Below, in pieces: positions 35,449-44,867 of a DNA stretch of 46,815 bases; position 1 is the stretch's first letter; the number at the start of each line of letters is the position of its first letter. This stretch comes from Clostridia bacterium (GTDB taxonomy: Bacteria; Bacillota; Clostridia; TANB77; CAG-508), in the NCBI GenBank assembly GCA_022795075.1, contig JAAWGB010000008.1:1-46815 (forward strand), in the 5' to 3' direction. Both the position numbers and the translations under genes were made by a program. Below the pieces are notes generated by a model. That model had not been told where the DNA came from. It did no database searches and worked only from the letters and a program-made list of their open reading frames with translations.

Positions 35449-38220
35449 TTATTTTTTAAAATCATAGAATTTATCAATTTCTCTAAGTCTTCTTTCTGCA
35501 AATTCTTTTCTGTTTTCTTCTTTTACGCCACTTTCTCCTGCCATATCTGCAAATCTTGCTTTCCACTCATTTCTTGATTTACTTGTCATATGGTTTGTAT
35601 TTCCGTTTACCATTTGTCCTAATTGTGCAACTGAAATTGCTTGATCAAGATCTTTTACAACTCCTTCTTTTTGTAATTTATGTGCTGCTGCCATTTCTTT
35701 TCTATCTGTAATATCATTATACAAATATTGTTCAATTTCTCCACCTTTTTTCATCATTTCTTTTGCTTCTTTTGCTCCAAATTTTTGCTCAAAATAATTT
35801 CGATTCTTTACGTCTTTCATATATTCTTTTACATAGTCATTCATCGCATCTTGTTTATATTCACCTTTATTATAAGCTGTATCATAAACTGATTTTACAT
35901 CTTCATTTTCCATGATTGATTTTGGTACTCTTCCAGAACCTACTGCATATCCTGTTGCTACTGCTCCTAGACCAATTTTACTAACATTTCCTAAATCTCC
36001 AGTAGATGCTCCTATTGCTAGCCCTACCGCTCCTGCTGTTGCTCCCACTGCTGCTCCTGCTGCTACTTTACCAATTGTTCTAATTGGATGTGTATTTTCA
36101 AGTTTTCTTTTAAAGTTTCTTGGTGCATTTCTCATTGCCGCTTTTTGTGCTGCCCAACTTGCATGAAGTGTTCTTTTTATTCTCCTTCCTGCTCCTGTCT
36201 TGGTTGGTTTTTTGGTTTGCTGTGTTCGTGGTTGTCCTTGTGGTTGTTCTTGTCCTCCTCCTTGTTGTAATGTTTCTGGTTCAATTCCATAATTTTCTCT
36301 TAAAAAATTTTGAACATCTTCATCAGAAGCACCTTCTCCTAAAGTTTCTCTTGCTATATTTCCAAGTTCTTCATTAGAATATTGCATTGCACCTTGATTT
36401 CCAGAAGCTTCCCTTGCTAATGCTTCTCTTTCTTGTGGATCCCAATCTTCTCCACCAAATTGTTCATCATAGGTATCTAATTGTTGCTGTGGTACAGAGT
36501 TTTCTTCATCTAAAAATGAATCTACTGGATTTCTATCTAAAGCATTTGGTACACCACCACCACCACCATCATCATCACTAGAACCTCCACTTCTTGATCC
36601 ACCTTTTTCTTTTCCTTTTGAACCACCTCTATTTAACAGATTATTTAACGCTGTTGATGCCATCATTGCACCAGCTGGACCAATTGCTGGAGCAGTTTGT
36701 GCTTTCTCAAATCCAAATAAACTACGTAATAATTTTTCTGCTGGTATTAAAAATCCTATTGCAACAATACTATATACGACATTGGTTGATGCTAATTCAA
36801 ATGCTGATGTAACTAATATATAATACAATAATAAGTGCATTGGTTGTATTAATAAGTTAAAAATATATTCTTTAAACCATTTATTAAATCCTTGTGCTTG
36901 TCCATCATTTAATTTATCAATACAATATGTCAATGCTACCATTGGTGCTATTAATGTTAAAAATGCTATATGTAAAACTCTTTTTAGATACACTACTGTA
37001 AAATATAAAGTAAATAAACAAAGCATTAAAAAACATATTGACAACCCAACATATTGTGCACCATATTGTTCCATTTGTAATTGTAGTCTTAAACTTCCCA
37101 TAAGATTCGTTGGCCATGTTAAATATTCTTCTCCATCTGATGACTCCTGAATTAGGTCTTCTTTAGGTAATTCCAATTCTTCTATTCCTTTTTCTAATTT
37201 GTCTGTATTTTGCATAACAACAGCATATGCATTTTCATCTACAGATGTTTTTACAACATCTGTTAATTTTTCTACTAGTGTAACAGAAAAAGCCATAATA
37301 TAATGCATTAAAAATAATAAACAGAGTCCTACAAACCAATCTTTTAACATTGTCATATATTTAGCTTTATCAGAAGCTACACTTGCTAATAATATCCTTA
37401 TTCCAATATATACTAATACTGATAACATTATCACTAAACATATATTTCTTAAGCCATTATACCAAGAACTTACTGTTTTCTTTAAAATTACAGCCGAATT
37501 TTGATTAGATGTTTTTATTTCTCTTGGGTTTCCTTTATCATCTAAGTGATTATAATCATAATAAAAATAATATTGTATGCCATCATAATTTTCATTTATA
37601 TCTTTTTCTGCTTCTGCCATACTGCTATATTCACTTAGTTTAATTTCATTACCTTTTTGCGTTCTCGCATATATTGTTTTTGGTTCTTTAAAATAATTTA
37701 CATCAAATAATAAAATATTTCCTTTAAAAATTTCCTCTGCACTATATGTATACATCGGTAAATAAAGATTATCTGGTAAGACTTCATCATTAAACCAAAC
37801 TCCTGCCATAACACCTACTCCTGTAGCCGCTATGATAGTTCCCATTCCTATTGTTACTGTAGCTGTAATCCCTACTGCTGCAAGTGCTACTGCTGCAAGA
37901 CCTGCAGTCGCAACAATAACAATAACAGCAATCGCTGCTGCTGCAACAGCTACTATAACAGTTAGAATCTTTTTTCCCAAAGATTCCATCATCTCAATTT
38001 CGTATAAGGTAGAATTCGAACCCATAATTGCCCTACTTACAAGATCATTAATTCCATCTCCTAATCCCACTAACAATGATAATATGGGGCTCAATAATTT
38101 GCCTCCAAACTCTGCTGCATCTGCATCAACTGGTTTCACCACTATGATTTGAAATGATAAAATAATTAATAATGCAACTACTAACTTTTTCCATATGCTT
38201 TTATTCGTAAAAATTTTCAT
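35449..38220 (-). CDS. VirB6/TrbL-like polytopic channel protein
   Basis: The 923-residue protein has a signal segment (about 12-34), a long alanine/glycine-rich hydrophobic region (about 84-142), and then further membrane segments between about 255 and 500. The cytoplasmic tail is unusual: a glycine, serine and aspartate-rich stretch (SSDDDGGGGG), a glutamine-rich stretch, and a second glycine/alanine-rich hydrophobic region around 720-770. VirB6/TrbL proteins form the inner-membrane channel of type IV systems. GGGAGG precedes the start. It is 20 bp after the VirB4-like ATPase. Confidence 0.8.
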   Translation of the reverse strand: MKIFTNKSIWKKLVVALLIILSFQIIVVKPVDADAAEFGGKLLSPILSLLVGLGDGINDLVSRAIMGSNSTLYEIEMMESLGKKILTVIVAVAAAAIAVIVIVATAGLAAVALAAVGITATVTIGMGTIIAATGVGVMAGVWFNDEVLPDNLYLPMYTYSAEEIFKGNILLFDVNYFKEPKTIYARTQKGNEIKLSEYSSMAEAEKDINENYDGIQYYFYYDYNHLDDKGNPREIKTSNQNSAVILKKTVSSWYNGLRNICLVIMLSVLVYIGIRILLASVASDKAKYMTMLKDWFVGLCLLFLMHYIMAFSVTLVEKLTDVVKTSVDENAYAVVMQNTDKLEKGIEELELPKEDLIQESSDGEEYLTWPTNLMGSLRLQLQMEQYGAQYVGLSICFLMLCLFTLYFTVVYLKRVLHIAFLTLIAPMVALTYCIDKLNDGQAQGFNKWFKEYIFNLLIQPMHLLLYYILVTSAFELASTNVVYSIVAIGFLIPAEKLLRSLFGFEKAQTAPAIGPAGAMMASTALNNLLNRGGSKGKEKGGSRSGGSSDDDGGGGGVPNALDRNPVDSFLDEENSVPQQQLDTYDEQFGGEDWDPQEREALAREASGNQGAMQYSNEELGNIARETLGEGASDEDVQNFLRENYGIEPETLQQGGGQEQPQGQPRTQQTKKPTKTGAGRRIKRTLHASWAAQKAAMRNAPRNFKRKLENTHPIRTIGKVAAGAAVGATAGAVGLAIGASTGDLGNVSKIGLGAVATGYAVGSGRVPKSIMENEDVKSVYDTAYNKGEYKQDAMNDYVKEYMKDVKNRNYFEQKFGAKEAKEMMKKGGEIEQYLYNDITDRKEMAAAHKLQKEGVVKDLDQAISVAQLGQMVNGNTNHMTSKSRNEWKARFADMAGESGVKEENRKEFAERRLREIDKFYDFKK

Positions 38221-38240
38221 AAGGTATTAACCTCCCAAAT

Positions 38241-40184
38241 TTAGTTCATTTTCTTTTTAGCCAATTGATTCAAGTTTGTTTCTACAAACTCAAATTCTTT
38301 TTTCGTTGGTACAATTTTTAAAATTGCTGTATCTGATCCTACTTTCAATAATCCCTCTCCTCTTTGACAAGTTACTAAAAAGTTTGCTTCTCCTTCTGAA
38401 AGTTTAAAAACTTCTTTCAAATAAGCAATTTCTGATTTATCTTGTGCTAAAAACAATTTTGTATCAGAAGATGTCAAAACAGCTTGAGCCTCTTGTTTTT
38501 CATAAAAATCTTGAAATCTTTGTGAAATAATTGCAAGTGATACATTTCTTTTTCTAGCACGTCTTGCCATTTTATTTAAAAAATCTACAGCTTCTGGATA
38601 AGGAAGTAACATCCAAGCCTCATCTACTAGAACTCTTTTTCGACTTGCTTTATTTTTATCTTCACTATTTTTCTTAACAAATTTCTCCCAAATCCAAGAA
38701 AGTAATATTTGTTGAGCCAAAGGTCTTGCAAATCTTTCTTCTAATTGAGAAATATCTAAATTTATAAAAGGGGCACCATCTAACAAGTCAAATGTAGATT
38801 GTCCATCAAAATATGCCATTTGTCCATCATATTCTCTTATGTATTGTTTCATAACTTTTAGTAAATAACTATAATGATATTGGTAATCTGGATTTTCATT
38901 TTCTTGTGCCTTTGCTTGGATTCTTCTATACCAACTACCAATTGTTGGCATATTTTTTTTACGTCTTGTTAATAAATTTCCATTTGATAGACTATCATTT
39001 TTTTGATATAAACTATTTGGATTACTTGTAATACCAAGTGCTGCATATTCTTCTGCTACTGATTCTGCAATAATTTGCTTGGTAAGTTCATTTACTTCTG
39101 AACTTCTTGTACTACCTTTTGCCATTGTAAGTAATCCTTGTGTTACGTCTTCTACTTTATTTTCAATTCCTAAAATCATTCTCTCTTTTCCTGTTATTTC
39201 ATCTTTTATCGTTTCTGTTTCTATATCAAATATGTTAATAACAGTTTTAGAAGTAGGACTAATAACAACATTAATCCCTCCTAAACTTTCCGCTACAACT
39301 GTATATTCTCCTTCTGCATCTAAAGCTAAACTTTCTATTCCCATCAGTACAGAAGATCTAGATACTAATGTTTTCATAGTAACTGATTTACCAGCTCCAG
39401 ATTTTGCAAAAATAACCATATTATAGTTTGTAAGAGAACTATGAAAGTTATCAAAAAGAATCGGTGTTCCTGTTTGTTTATTAAATCCTAAGGGTACACC
39501 AAATGGATGTCCTATTTCCGAAGTTGTAAATGGAAATACGGTTCCCATTGAGTTTCTATCAAATGTATGTACTTTTTGAATTTGATCATCCATTAGGGGT
39601 AAGTTAGATTGAAATGCTTCTTCTTGAATTCCCCATGCTGTTTTGATCCCTACTAACGTTTTGGACATTTCTGTTGCTAACATTTTCGAAAATCGATCTA
39701 AGTCCGCCAAATTATAGGCAAATACAGTAGATACAATAGATGCCTCATATAATTTATTAAATCCTGCTGCTATTTCATCTCTTAATTGTTCTGCTTCATA
39801 TCTTTTTTGTGAAATTGTACTTTCTCTGTTAATATTTCCTTTGTCCATTGCTACAATTCTTTCTGTTTCTAATTCATTTATAACTCTGTTAAGTTCATTT
39901 TGTGATCTTTCTTCTTTTATTGGATTAATGTAAATAGAAGTATTGATATCTCCAAATAAATACATATCTCTAAATAATTCTGGAAAGGTACACATTCTAG
40001 GAAGTGTAGAAACAAAGAAACTTCTTGCATATCTTTTGGTGTTAGAAATAATTTCCAAATGGTCAATGTTTGATACATCTACCCCTGAAGGGGCTATTAA
40101 GTCTTTTATTGTTTGTCCTTGTAAAAAATTATCCTTAGTTTCTTCAGGAGACTTTTTTTCTTCTTGTTTTTTGTTTTTCTTCAT
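38241..40184 (-). CDS. VirB4/TraE-family type IV secretion ATPase
   Basis: The motor ATPase of the secretion system (647 residues). The Walker A KSGAGKSVT lies at about 261-269, and the Walker B region is RVLVDEAWMLL. The family's C-terminal signature (ARRARKRNVSLAIISQRFQDF, then QAVLTSSDTKLFLAQD) is intact. The start overlaps the 3' end of the TraC-like gene by 41 bp, with AAAGGAGG upstream. Its presence is the strongest evidence for a type IV apparatus. No coupling ATPase (VirD4/TcpA) is in the window. Confidence 0.93.
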   Translation of the reverse strand: MKKNKKQEEKKSPEETKDNFLQGQTIKDLIAPSGVDVSNIDHLEIISNTKRYARSFFVSTLPRMCTFPELFRDMYLFGDINTSIYINPIKEERSQNELNRVINELETERIVAMDKGNINRESTISQKRYEAEQLRDEIAAGFNKLYEASIVSTVFAYNLADLDRFSKMLATEMSKTLVGIKTAWGIQEEAFQSNLPLMDDQIQKVHTFDRNSMGTVFPFTTSEIGHPFGVPLGFNKQTGTPILFDNFHSSLTNYNMVIFAKSGAGKSVTMKTLVSRSSVLMGIESLALDAEGEYTVVAESLGGINVVISPTSKTVINIFDIETETIKDEITGKERMILGIENKVEDVTQGLLTMAKGSTRSSEVNELTKQIIAESVAEEYAALGITSNPNSLYQKNDSLSNGNLLTRRKKNMPTIGSWYRRIQAKAQENENPDYQYHYSYLLKVMKQYIREYDGQMAYFDGQSTFDLLDGAPFINLDISQLEERFARPLAQQILLSWIWEKFVKKNSEDKNKASRKRVLVDEAWMLLPYPEAVDFLNKMARRARKRNVSLAIISQRFQDFYEKQEAQAVLTSSDTKLFLAQDKSEIAYLKEVFKLSEGEANFLVTCQRGEGLLKVGSDTAILKIVPTKKEFEFVETNLNQLAKKKMN

Positions 40185-41370
40185 TCTCTTCTCCTCCTTT
40201 TCCTTGGTCTTCTTGTTCTATTTTCTCTTTTGCCTTTTGAGCTATTTGTGTTCCTACTAATTGTTCATTCTCATCAATTATCATTTTAGCCATTTTGTTA
40301 ATAATTTTTTGCATATCTTTTTCTTTTTTTCTTATTTCCCTTTCTCTTTCTGTTTCTTCTACTGCTTGTGCTAATTTTTCATTTGCTTTTTTCATCGCTT
40401 CTTCTTTTATTTTTTGGTCTAAGACTTTCATTCTCTTTTCTAATACATCTTGTGCTGTTACATATAATTCATCATATTTTGCATTTAAAGCTTGATCTAA
40501 TTGATAAACATCTGCATCATCTCGGTTATATGCCATATATAATAATTCTGTTAATTCATTGGAATTTAATATTTTTCCATGTAATCCACAAACTGATAAA
40601 GATGCAATAGCTGATTGACATTTTGTATATAATTCATTAAACGCTATATCTCTTAGTTCTGATTTTTCAATATTGGGATTATTAATTTCTTCTGGTGTAT
40701 GGGCAATTATAATATAATAATGTCTTCTTAAAATATTTTTGTTTAGATTCATTCTTTCTGTGTTATTAATAATATCTTTTCCATATTCATATAAATTTCT
40801 TTCTCTTACTAATTCTAATTTTTCTTTGCTAATTTCTTCTGGTAAAAATTGTCCTGAATTTGCTTTGGTACTATATTCCAGCTGTTTACTAATTAGCCTA
40901 TTTTCTATTACTTTTAATCTTTCTTTATATTTTTCGATACTACTTCCTAAATTAACAGTTCTCGTTTGGGTATAAATCTGTATAGGATGTTTTAAAGTAT
41001 TTAAGAATTGCAAAAATCCTTGTTCTACACTGTTTTTTTCCATTCCTGACATTAAGTCATAATTGATTCCTTGACATTCAATAACCATTAAATATTTTGT
41101 TCCATTTTTTCTAATAATCATGTCATCTTCTATTTTGTCAAATTTCATAAAGGAAAAAATAGATTGTTTACTATATTGTATGATTCCTTTTTCAGCTGTT
41201 GTATTTTTTTCTTTTTGTACACTAGATGTAATTATTTCTTGTTCTCTTTCTTGTCTTCTTTGTTTTTCTTTTATTTTTAACACTATGTATATTACAAAGA
41301 GTAAAAACAAGATACCTAGCATCACAAATAAAACTACTTTTAATAAATTTGTTATTTGATTATCAGTCAT
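40144..41370 (-). CDS. TraC-like conjugation-type protein with N-terminal membrane anchor
   Basis: A transmembrane segment (about 10-30) is followed by a domain with the pattern KNGTKYLMVIECQGINYDLMSG and NSVEQGFLQFLNTLKHPIQIYTQTR, the TraC-like domain seen beside VirB4 in Gram-positive mobile elements. It looks like a detached N-terminal part of a VirB4-type protein. The C-terminal third is a long charged coiled coil. GAAGGAGG precedes the start, and the gene overlaps PrgI by 8 bp. Confidence 0.78.
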   Translation of the reverse strand: MTDNQITNLLKVVLFVMLGILFLLFVIYIVLKIKEKQRRQEREQEIITSSVQKEKNTTAEKGIIQYSKQSIFSFMKFDKIEDDMIIRKNGTKYLMVIECQGINYDLMSGMEKNSVEQGFLQFLNTLKHPIQIYTQTRTVNLGSSIEKYKERLKVIENRLISKQLEYSTKANSGQFLPEEISKEKLELVRERNLYEYGKDIINNTERMNLNKNILRRHYYIIIAHTPEEINNPNIEKSELRDIAFNELYTKCQSAIASLSVCGLHGKILNSNELTELLYMAYNRDDADVYQLDQALNAKYDELYVTAQDVLEKRMKVLDQKIKEEAMKKANEKLAQAVEETEREREIRKKEKDMQKIINKMAKMIIDENEQLVGTQIAQKAKEKIEQEDQGKGGEENEEKQKTRRKKVS

Positions 41371-41710
41371 GTTTTGTTTCCTCCTTCATATAGACATAGA
41401 TTCTATTTTTCTTTTGTTTAAATTTTATTGCTCTTTTTATAACGTCATCGATACTTTCTCCTCCTGTTTTTTCTGTTATTTCAAATTTTCGTGTATCTGG
41501 AACTTTAAAAGTTCCTATGCAAAAACCTATTCCACCACAAATTACAGTAGCTATAATTCCTGGTACAGTAGCTCCAAATGCATTAAAAATAAAATATAAT
41601 ATTAGTCCTGGTATAATTCCTATTGCTGTGTACATTAGTGCTTTCATAGAAAATATGTATAATATTCTACTTTCCCCTTTATAGTCTCTTGGTATTTCAT
41701 AGGTTTGCAT
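41363..41710 (-). CDS. PrgI family protein
   Basis: The 115-residue protein begins with MQTYEIPRDYKGE, typical of PrgI proteins of Gram-positive type IV systems, and has two transmembrane segments (about 22-65). The frame extends upstream, but ATG 41710 is the start because AAAGGAGG lies 7 nt before it. PrgI is a small inner-membrane part encoded just before the VirB4-like gene in these operons. Confidence 0.85.
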   Translation of the reverse strand: MQTYEIPRDYKGESRILYIFSMKALMYTAIGIIPGLILYFIFNAFGATVPGIIATVICGGIGFCIGTFKVPDTRKFEITEKTGGESIDDVIKRAIKFKQKKNRIYVYMKEETKHD

Positions 41711-41852
41711 AACTTTTCCTCCTTTGTTTTCGAATCTAATAAGCATAATTATAACTATATTTATTATAGCATAAAAAGTAGATAATTGTAACATTTTATG
41801 CTATTTTTTTGTTTTTTAATCATTTTGTAATATTTTCGTAATGTGATAGCAA

Positions 41853-41889
41853 AAAACAAGAGATACTTCTTATCGTTTTCTCTTGTTTT
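41853..41889 (-). terminator. Hairpin between the pilin genes and prgI
   Basis: AAAACAAGAGA (41853-41863) pairs exactly with TCTCTTGTTTT (41879-41889), loop 15 nt, with A- and T-runs at the ends. It lies between the last pilin and PrgI. If leaky, it would make pilin transcripts more abundant than those for the channel and ATPases. Confidence 0.7.
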
Positions 41890-41945
41890 TCTATTATTTT
41901 ATTCATATTTTTCGTATGTATAATATAAAAATAGTTTCTTTTCTA

Positions 41946-42332
41946 TTATTGAACATTAATATTTGTTGCAACATTATAAACAACGGTTGCTACTGTTGAT
42001 GCTGCAAATACTAAACCTGCACCTATTATATATGGCATTAAAGTTTTTTTGTATTCTGCTTTTTCTTCTGCACTTCCCATCATATATTTTATACCTAATA
42101 CAACTAAAACTATAACAGATATAACAATACCAATTGTTGTTATTACTCTTACAACATCATTTCCTAAATCTGTTACCCCTTTAACATCGACTGTAGAAGT
42201 AGATCCATTTACACTACCAGGTGTTACTAGACCTGATCCATCTCCATCCGCTGCCATTGCTATAGGTACTACCATTGTCATTAATAACATTACAATAAGT
42301 ATAGCAGACATTATTTTAGATATTTTTTTCAT
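41946..42332 (-). CDS. Type IV secretion pilin-like protein (paralog 4)
   Basis: A signal peptide (cleavage probably after AMA, near 27) precedes a 100-residue mature part with two transmembrane helices joined by a short loop: IGIVISVIVLVVLGIKYMMG and IGAGLVFAASTVATVVYNVA. Between them is the shared motif GSAEEKAEYKKTLMPY. This is the VirB2/T4SS-pilin layout. AAGGAGG precedes the start. It is the closest relative in the set to the 42425-42775 gene. Confidence 0.85.
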   Translation of the reverse strand: MKKISKIMSAILIVMLLMTMVVPIAMAADGDGSGLVTPGSVNGSTSTVDVKGVTDLGNDVVRVITTIGIVISVIVLVVLGIKYMMGSAEEKAEYKKTLMPYIIGAGLVFAASTVATVVYNVATNINVQ

Positions 42333-42424
42333 ATCTTTTTTCCTCCTTACTTTTTATTTTATTATATATATCTCTCTACTTTTTAGAGAATATTAATAAC
42401 AAATATAATTACATTATACTACAT

Positions 42425-42775
42425 TTATAGTTGAATTGCAACATCATATACAATTTGAGCTATAATAGAAGCTGCAAATACGAATGTTGCACCTATTACA
42501 TATGGCATTAAACTCTTTTTATATTGTGCTTTTTCTTCTGTACTACCTATCATATATTTAATTCCTAATATAATCAACATAACAACCGACAGAACAGTTC
42601 CAATTGTTGTTATAACTTTTACTATATTATTTCCTGCTTTTTTCAAAGTTTCTGTTTCTTGTTGGGTTCCTGTTAAATTTGCAATTCCAAATCCATATGA
42701 AGTAGTAACAAAAAATGATAGAATAATTATTATAAAAATAATTATGATTCCTATTCTTTTATTTTTTTTCATCAT
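42425..42775 (-). CDS. Type IV secretion pilin-like protein (paralog 3)
   Basis: 116 residues with an N-terminal signal segment (about 7-28) and two membrane helices around GSTEEKAQYKKSLMPYVIG. It is the shortest paralog and lacks the long linker of the first two. AAGGAGG lies 8 nt before the start. Confidence 0.83.
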   Translation of the reverse strand: MMKKNKRIGIIIIFIIIILSFFVTTSYGFGIANLTGTQQETETLKKAGNNIVKVITTIGTVLSVVMLIILGIKYMIGSTEEKAQYKKSLMPYVIGATFVFAASIIAQIVYDVAIQL

Positions 42776-42788
42776 GATTCGTTCCTCC

Positions 42789-43256
42789 TTACCAACCAGA
42801 TAATATCGTTACTGCTAATTTCCAAATTCCAAATGCTCCAAAAACGACTCCACATCCAACAAAATATGGTAATAATGACTCTTTTACTTTTGCTTTTTCT
42901 TCTACACTTACCACCATAAATTGTATTCCTATTACCATTCCTACAATCACTGCAACTACCATTGCTATTGCTAATAGCAAATTAAATAGGAAATCTGACA
43001 TCTTTTTTAATTCTGGTTCGTTTATTTGATTATTTTGTCCTTCTTTTAAAAAATCTTGTGCTCCTTGCATTGTATCATCTACTGTATCTTTATTGGCATC
43101 TACAATGACATCTTTTACACTATCTCTAATAGTATCTCCTATTCCTCCTGTAACTCCTGTTGTCTTACCTCCTGCTGCATTTATTTCATAATGGCAAAAA
43201 TTGACTCCAAGACTTATCATAACTATTATTGTTAAACTTATTATTTTCTTTGTCAT
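42789..43256 (-). CDS. Type IV secretion pilin-like protein, divergent (paralog 2)
   Basis: About 155 residues. An N-terminal signal segment is followed by a longer soluble region (GGKTTGVTGGIGDTIRDSV, acidic) and two membrane helices. The central motif is altered to VSVEEKAKVKESLLPYFVG, without the MMG. The divergence suggests a minor or specialised pilin. The start at ATG 43256 follows GAAGGTG. Confidence 0.78.
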   Translation of the reverse strand: MTKKIISLTIIVMISLGVNFCHYEINAAGGKTTGVTGGIGDTIRDSVKDVIVDANKDTVDDTMQGAQDFLKEGQNNQINEPELKKMSDFLFNLLLAIAMVVAVIVGMVIGIQFMVVSVEEKAKVKESLLPYFVGCGVVFGAFGIWKLAVTILSGW

Positions 43257-43282
43257 TTTTATCACCTTCTTTTCTTCAAATG

Positions 43283-43744
43283 CTATTCATAAAACAATGT
43301 CTTAGCTAGTGGTGCTATAAATCCTAATATACTAGTAATAGAAAAAACCATAATAGCACCTATTAAGTAAGGTTGCATCGTTTTTTTATATTCTGCTTTT
43401 TCTTCTACACTTCCCATCATATATTTTATACCTAATATCGCAAGAACAGCTACTGATACAATCATTCCTATAATTTGTAAAAATCCAATTATTTCATTTC
43501 CTATATTGGCTAATTTACCAGCATTTTGAGCTTGATCATAATTAACTGGATCGTAATAATCTGGATTGACAGTTGGATTTTCTTTCGTACTATCTATCAC
43601 ATTTTTAATTACATCTCCAACTCCTCCTGTTGCACTAGTTGCTGCCCCATTTGCCCCATATATTTTATAACATACTACATTTATATTTATTATTGTAAGT
43701 GTTACGATTATAATTATAACTAATTTTTTTATTTTTTTTGTCAT
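43283..43744 (-). CDS. Type IV secretion pilin-like protein (paralog 1)
   Basis: About 153 residues with a signal segment (MTKKIKKLVIIIIVTLTII), a soluble N-terminal region (GGVGDVIKNVIDSTKENPTV), and two membrane helices flanking GIKYMMGSVEEKAEYKKTMQPY. It is the first gene of the pilin set. ATG 43744 is preceded by GGTGGT; the longer frame from 43756 is less likely. The GxGD start of the mature part is shared with paralog 2. Confidence 0.82.
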   Translation of the reverse strand: MTKKIKKLVIIIIVTLTIININVVCYKIYGANGAATSATGGVGDVIKNVIDSTKENPTVNPDYYDPVNYDQAQNAGKLANIGNEIIGFLQIIGMIVSVAVLAILGIKYMMGSVEEKAEYKKTMQPYLIGAIMVFSITSILGFIAPLAKTLFYE

Positions 43745-43911
43745 TTTTACCACCACTTTTCTTTACTTCTTTTATTATACCTTATTTTTCCTCTTTTTTC
43801 AACTTGTATTTTATTTTTAATGAAATTGTTATGTTTTTGTAATAAATTTAAATTTTTAAAAGAAAACCATAAATTTAAGAAATAAACTAAAAAATAGAAC
43901 TATTATTAATA

Positions 43912-43953
43912 AAAAGTACTCAAGTTTTTGCAAAAAAAACTTGAGTACTTTTT
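43912..43953. terminator. Terminator downstream of tRNA-Ser(GCT)
   Basis: A long stem (AAAAGTACTCAAGTTTTT paired with AAAACTTGAGTACTTTT) directly abuts the tRNA 3' end. It ends the tRNA transcript and separates it from the secretion operon. The rest of 43757-43911 is AT-rich leader for the pilin genes with no feature I can name. Confidence 0.8.
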
Positions 43954-44043
43954 TGGCGGAGATGAGAGGGTTCGAACCTCCGCGCCGTTTTCACGACCTA
44001 ACTGTTTAGCAAACAGTCCCCTTCACCACTTGGGTACATCTCC
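43954..44043 (-). tRNA. tRNA-Ser (anticodon GCT)
   Basis: Minus strand: acceptor GGAGATG, anticodon stem ACTGT/ACAGT around TTGCTAA (anticodon GCT), a long variable arm typical of serine tRNAs, T-arm with GTTCGAA, and encoded CCA. It reads AGC and AGT. Confidence 0.94.
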
Positions 44044-44053
44044 ATTTTTATAA

Positions 44054-44090
44054 ATAAAAGTTAGATATTGATTTGACATCTAACTTTTAT
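44054..44090. terminator. Hairpin between the two tRNA-Ser genes
   Basis: ATAAAAGTTAGAT (44054-44066) pairs exactly with ATCTAACTTTTAT (44078-44090), loop 11 nt. It abuts the 3' end of tRNA-Ser(TGA). Confidence 0.7.
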
Positions 44091-44094
44091 TGTT

Positions 44095-44186
<92 letters not shown>

Positions 44187-44341
44187 AAGTCTTTAGACAA
44201 ATGTCTAGTAACAATACTTATCTTAGCATTTTTATAAACATTTGTCAATAGTAATTTTAGGTTTTTGTGTTTTTTGCCAACCAATTTTGCGAATACTAAT
44301 TATTTTATCCAAAACAAGTCTTAAATTATACAATCATACAA

Positions 44342-44848
44342 TCAGCAAATATTTTTTTCATTTATTGCTTTTTGTATAGCTTGCGACTCTTCCTCAGAAA
44401 GAACATAATTCGATTTCCCATTTTCAATTGGTTTGGCATAAATATTTGACATTTCTCTTGCATAAATACCATTTAATACCACACCATTATTTTGATCATC
44501 TAATAATGCCAAAGCAAAACTTAAATCACTTCCCACATCCTTAAAAGCATTGTATCTTATTATGCCTACTTTTTTTATGCTTTTTACTAAATTCTTTTCC
44601 ATATCTTGCATTTGATTAGAAATCTCTGCATTTTGTCTTTCTACTTTATCTACTCGGTACATATATGTTTCTAAATCTTCCTCTAAATTTTTACCATTTC
44701 CAAGTTTTTCCATGAATTTTTTATATTTTTTACTTAAACTTGAAAATTTTATCAATAAAACCAAAAATCCGATTAATAAAATCATCACAATTGCTACTAA
44801 AACCAATAAAAAAATCTCTGATTGTAGAATTTGCGTTACGTTTTCCAT
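44342..44848 (-). CDS. DUF4446 family membrane protein
   Basis: 168 residues with one N-terminal transmembrane segment (about 12-34), a coiled-coil region (YMYRVDKVERQNAEISNQM) and a C-terminal domain with VGIIRYNAFKDVGSDLSFALALLDDQNNGVVLNGIY. That combination is the DUF4446 family, which often follows parB in Clostridia. Its role is unknown; the neighbourhood suggests a link to chromosome segregation or the division site. AGAGGGA precedes the start, 19 bp after parB. Confidence 0.85.
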   Translation of the reverse strand: MENVTQILQSEIFLLVLVAIVMILLIGFLVLLIKFSSLSKKYKKFMEKLGNGKNLEEDLETYMYRVDKVERQNAEISNQMQDMEKNLVKSIKKVGIIRYNAFKDVGSDLSFALALLDDQNNGVVLNGIYAREMSNIYAKPIENGKSNYVLSEEESQAIQKAINEKNIC

Positions 44849-44867
44849 AAGTTCCCTCTTTCTTACC

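Noticed and set aside
36387..36581. Plus-strand ORF ending in a long histidine run
   Set aside because: It is the antisense shadow of the Gly/Asp-rich linker of the VirB6-like gene (GGT/GAT repeats read backwards).
29892..43744. A complete integrative conjugative element
   Set aside because: No integrase, relaxase, coupling protein, excisionase or attachment repeats were seen in the window.
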